From Nitrososphaerota archaeon (lineage in GTDB: Archaea; Thermoproteota; Nitrososphaeria_A; Caldarchaeales; Calditenuaceae), in the NCBI GenBank assembly GCA_009889515.1, contig WUQR01000068.1, forward strand, positions 1 through 64,000: 64,000 bases of DNA. Reading direction: 5' to 3'. A program made the position numbers and the translations under genes. The notes under the pieces were generated by a model. The model did no database searches. It was not told the DNA's origin and saw only the letters and a program-made list of their open reading frames with translations. Shown here piece after piece: positions 61,342 to 64,000 of the stretch. Numbering within the stretch: position 1 is the stretch's first letter; every line of letters starts with the position of its first letter.

Positions 61342-62535
61342 TTGCTGTCAATCAGGTTGACTGGTGGGCTTCCGCGGGACTTTTGGATCCTCTTACTCTC
61401 ACTTTTCTTAATTAACATGTTTGGGCTTGGGTTTAGCCCGTTCATGGCCTATTTTCTCCGCGAGATTGGTGGGAGTGTTGGTGAGGTTGCCCTTGTCTTG
61501 GCGGTCTCGCGGGTTGCGTATACGTTGTTTCTCGTGGTTGGCGGGGTGGTTGGTGATTTTGTGGGTAGGCGGCTGCCCCTGGTAGTAGGGCCTATCGTCA
61601 TCGGATTCTCATACATTGCGTTGTCGGGTGCCAAGTCTTGGAGTGATGCAGTAATTCCCCTAACCTTCTCGATGCTGCCTGTGGCCTTCACGGCTCCGGC
61701 AGTCTTCGCATACATAGCGGATGTGGTTGATGAGTCGAGGTATGGTAGGGCGTATGGAGTCTACTTTGCAGTTATCAACCTAAGCGCAGTCCTAGGGTAC
61801 CTCATAGTCGGCCACATGATTGAAGTGTTTGGATACGGTGTCAGCCTCATAGCGGTGGGTGTAGCATCGATCTTGACTGCGCTAATCAGGGTCTGGCTCA
61901 GAGAGCCTAGGAGGCAGCGTGTGGATCGCCCAGTTATGGCATATGTGAGAGAGGCCTATGGACAGTTGAGGCGCAGATTCATATCCCTGCTGATCCTGTC
62001 GCGTGGGCTTTACCTCGGGCTCGCATCCATGATGAGTTCGGTCATAATTCCATTGTGGGCCAGGGAGATCGCCACGCTGGGCGAGGCCCAGCTCTCATTC
62101 ATATTCGCCATAGAGGCGGCCATCTACTCCATACTTGCGCCAATAGGTGGTAGGCTAGTTGAGTCTCAGAGATGGTGGCTTCGACTCAGCCTACTCGAGC
62201 TTCTGATAAAGATCCCCGCCCTACTCATTCTTATCTCTGCTTCAACTTTTCTCCAGCTCCTCCTCGTCATGTTGCTGGACTCGGGGCTGGCCATATTTAT
62301 CATACCTGCTCTTGACTCTCGCCTCTCTTCCGGTCTTGCAAGCATACACCGGGGCGCCATCTGGGGCCTACAACAGTCCATCACCTCGGCTGCCACAATC
62401 GCCCTCATACTGGTTGGCGGGTATGCGTGGGAGCTGTTAGGCCCCATGAGAACAGTCCTCATGTTCTTGGCCTATCCGGTAGGAATGATGCTGTTGATTC
62501 TTGCTTTGGCTAGGGCTGGCGGTGAGGGCCGGTAG
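61342..62535 (+). CDS. MFS transporter
   Basis: A 397-residue protein with 12 predicted membrane segments. Loop 2/3 motif: VVGDFVGRRLPLVVG (GDxxGRR), and a central basic loop (LREPRRQRVDRP). Drug or metabolite exporter-like; substrate unknown. The start is TTG 61342. The preceding 255 bp hold T-rich sequence but no gene. Confidence 0.88.
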   Translation: MLSIRLTGGLPRDFWILLLSLFLINMFGLGFSPFMAYFLREIGGSVGEVALVLAVSRVAYTLFLVVGGVVGDFVGRRLPLVVGPIVIGFSYIALSGAKSWSDAVIPLTFSMLPVAFTAPAVFAYIADVVDESRYGRAYGVYFAVINLSAVLGYLIVGHMIEVFGYGVSLIAVGVASILTALIRVWLREPRRQRVDRPVMAYVREAYGQLRRRFISLLILSRGLYLGLASMMSSVIIPLWAREIATLGEAQLSFIFAIEAAIYSILAPIGGRLVESQRWWLRLSLLELLIKIPALLILISASTFLQLLLVMLLDSGLAIFIIPALDSRLSSGLASIHRGAIWGLQQSITSAATIALILVGGYAWELLGPMRTVLMFLAYPVGMMLLILALARAGGEGR

Positions 62536-62647
62536 TTTTTCCGGCTCGCTGAATCATCAGGCTAATTGTTTGTGAAAAGGATAATCAGTAAACAGTAAGC
62601 TAAATATCCCTTGGAGTCAGCCGGCAGAATGGCGATTAACAGAAGAG

Positions 62648-63544
62648 GTGTATGCGTTGGGGCTTGATGTGAAAAGGCAGGAGGCCAGTCTTCTAGCAGG
62701 CGTTGACCCCGCCCTTCTAGCAGGCTTCATTAGGCGTGTTCTCAACTACCTAGGTGTAACAGTTCTGAGGCCGAGTATCAACAATAGAAATGGTGGCAGC
62801 AGGATTGTCTATCCTCAGGCTGACGCGTTATTCAGGACTAGCGGGGAGGAGACTGTCAGGATGCTTGAAGCCCTAACATCGATGGGGGTCTTTAGAAGGA
62901 TGCTCTTGGAGGTTGTCAAGGTCTGCCCGAACTGTGGCTCACCCTCTATAGAGATGAGGGAAAAATGCCCCTCCTGTGGTGCAGAGACAACGATACAGTT
63001 CTTCGCGGGAGCTATGCCTGCCTGCCCCTCCTGCGGGGAGAGGCTGGACGGGTCAACGGCTCTAATGACTTGTAGGGGCTGTGGATCAAGCTTTACGCTC
63101 CAGAGCTGCAGGGATGTCCCGCTCTACATGTATGTCCTAGCTAGCCCGTCTGAGGAGCAGCGGAGTGTTTTGGCCGAGTGGGCTGGGCGGGGCCGAAACT
63201 CTGAGAGCCTCTCCATAGAGATGGTCAAGGTTATTGACGCCTTTGCAGAGAGGCTGGACAAGATCCTAGACGAGTACTTCAAGGCGCGGCCGATGTATCA
63301 GGTGTCCCAAACCACATCTGTCCAGCCGCAGGGCGGAGTTACACAGATACAGCTGGCACCACACCTCGCAAAGACTTACCAAGTCGTGAGAAATAAGGGC
63401 AAAGTCACCGCCCTCGACGTCTCGATAGAGACCGGCCGATCTAGGCCCTTAGAGAGTGTATACTTGAACCAGCTCGTGGCTCTTGGATTGGTCGCGAAGC
63501 ATAGGGTGGGTAGGAAGCTATACTTTACACCGAAGGCGCAGTAG
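62648..63544 (+). CDS. multi-zinc-ribbon protein with C-terminal winged helix (TackOD1-like)
   Basis: A 298-residue protein. Residues 60-95 form a helical region; about 95-160 hold three to four CxxC knuckles (CPNCGS, CPSCGA, CPSCGE, CRGCGS plus a lone Cys); 200-230 is helical; the end (240-298) is a winged helix (TYQVVRNKGKVTALDVSIET and VYLNQLVALGLV). Zinc-rich output domains called TackOD1 in TACK archaea look similar, but I cannot confirm the family. Probably a transcription regulator. Confidence 0.65.
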   Translation: MYALGLDVKRQEASLLAGVDPALLAGFIRRVLNYLGVTVLRPSINNRNGGSRIVYPQADALFRTSGEETVRMLEALTSMGVFRRMLLEVVKVCPNCGSPSIEMREKCPSCGAETTIQFFAGAMPACPSCGERLDGSTALMTCRGCGSSFTLQSCRDVPLYMYVLASPSEEQRSVLAEWAGRGRNSESLSIEMVKVIDAFAERLDKILDEYFKARPMYQVSQTTSVQPQGGVTQIQLAPHLAKTYQVVRNKGKVTALDVSIETGRSRPLESVYLNQLVALGLVAKHRVGRKLYFTPKAQ

Positions 63545-63586
63545 GGTTACAATTATAACGCGGGTTCTCCCGGACTCTACTAAGGA

Positions 63587-64000
63587 ATGCCTCGGCTTGG
63601 AGTAATCTTCGACCTCGATGGGACCCTGATAAGGTTTCCTGAGCCTTGGATAAGGGAGGCTAGGATGGAGTTTCTAGACTGGCTTGTAAAGACTTTCCCG
63701 GTGGATGTCGAGGCTATAGATGAGCTTTCCATCCCGCAGATAATCGAGAAGGTCGCTAATGGTGACCGCTCGAGGTATAGGCATCTCCGCGAGGTTGCCA
63801 ACTCGATATATGTTAGGCGGGAGATGGAGGCTGCTGAGAACGCGGCTGTCAGGGAGGGGGTTGTCGAGCTGTTGGAGGAGCTTAGAAGGATGGGCGTGTC
63901 GATGAGCATAGCAACCAACAATTGTAGGGATGCTGCCATACTCTCGCTGGACACAGCCGGCATAAGGGAGTACTTCGACTGCGTGGTGAGTAGGAGTGAT
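63587..64000 (+). CDS. HAD-family hydrolase, N-terminal part cut by window end
   Basis: From ATG 63587 the frame stays open to the window edge (138 codons): GVIFDLDGTLIRF is HAD motif I with both catalytic Asps, and VSMSIATNNCRDAA is motif II (Thr). A helical cap lies between. It is a phosphoglycolate-phosphatase-like enzyme. The minus-strand ORF across this stretch is a shadow. Confidence 0.9.
   Translation, partial: MPRLGVIFDLDGTLIRFPEPWIREARMEFLDWLVKTFPVDVEAIDELSIPQIIEKVANGDRSRYRHLREVANSIYVRREMEAAENAAVREGVVELLEELRRMGVSMSIATNNCRDAAILSLDTAGIREYFDCVVSRSD

Noticed and set aside
63580-63963. Minus-strand ORF of 127 codons
   Set aside because: It is the shadow of the plus-strand HAD hydrolase with clear catalytic motifs.

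Overview
The window is archaeal chromosome, most likely from a TACK-lineage thermophile, with an Aigarchaeota/Caldarchaeales-like or deep Thermoproteota host as my best guess. The evidence is TFE-alpha, aTrm56, MptA, isopentenyl phosphate kinase, Orc1/Cdc6 next to the PolD small subunit, an archaellum core in crenarchaeal gene order, intron-containing tRNAs, TATA boxes about 26 nt upstream of leaderless GTG/TTG starts, and 8-nt crRNA handles of the ATTGAAAG type. The lineage below Archaea is inference.

Layout. 1-4190: a long CRISPR array (64 full repeats plus one cut by the window edge), transcribed leftward from a leader at 4191-4330; no cas gene is in the window. 4513-5357: frameshifted relic of a LAGLIDADG homing endonuclease whose intact relative lies at 31676-32764. 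5354-8988: MptA, AsnRS, a membrane protein and a secreted protein. 9046-14301: a partition and DNA-binding-protein cluster (ParB-like, RHH proteins, ParA, small HTH proteins) with a three-block inverted repeat at 13822-13904. 14558-21732: archaellum-type operon (coiled-coil protein, ArlG/F-like, ArlH, ArlI with an intein, ArlJ, a small anchored protein) without a flagellin gene. 21712-30591: housekeeping genes (PUA protein, pterin dehydratase, M42 peptidase, IPK, a 31-residue zinc-ribbon microprotein, oxidoreductase, RidA, PurB, DUF429, hydrolase). 30592-32922: tRNA 3' fragment, structured non-coding DNA, homing endonuclease, tRNA-Pro.

33211-36535 looks like a replication origin: two ORB-like elements facing each other, then orc1/cdc6 overlapping the PolD small subunit. 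The partition cluster lies about 20 kb away, so the two may form one chromosome-maintenance neighbourhood. 36646-48186: permease, two stand-alone Lrp/RAM proteins, three tRNAs, FAHD hydrolase, malic enzyme, DtxR-like regulator, SIS isomerase, enolase-superfamily enzyme, matrixin-like protease, SnoaL-like protein, class II amidotransferase and an MFS transporter.

48213-64000: Trm56-TFE pair, an ABC protein whose catalytic motifs are all degenerate with a membrane partner, SucD, a divergent aminotransferase/SerA pair, a predicted transmembrane AbrB protein, malate dehydrogenase, MBL hydrolase, PPP phosphatase, hemerythrin-like protein with a palindromic operator at its start, a divergent V4R/HTH regulator pair, MFS transporter, zinc-ribbon/HTH protein and a truncated HAD hydrolase.

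Most notable: (i) a CRISPR spacer carrying 14 nt complementary to the array's own repeat, as if captured from another array; (ii) the membrane-anchored AbrB-type candidate sensor; (iii) the catalytically dead-looking ABC protein; (iv) the origin plus partition neighbourhood.
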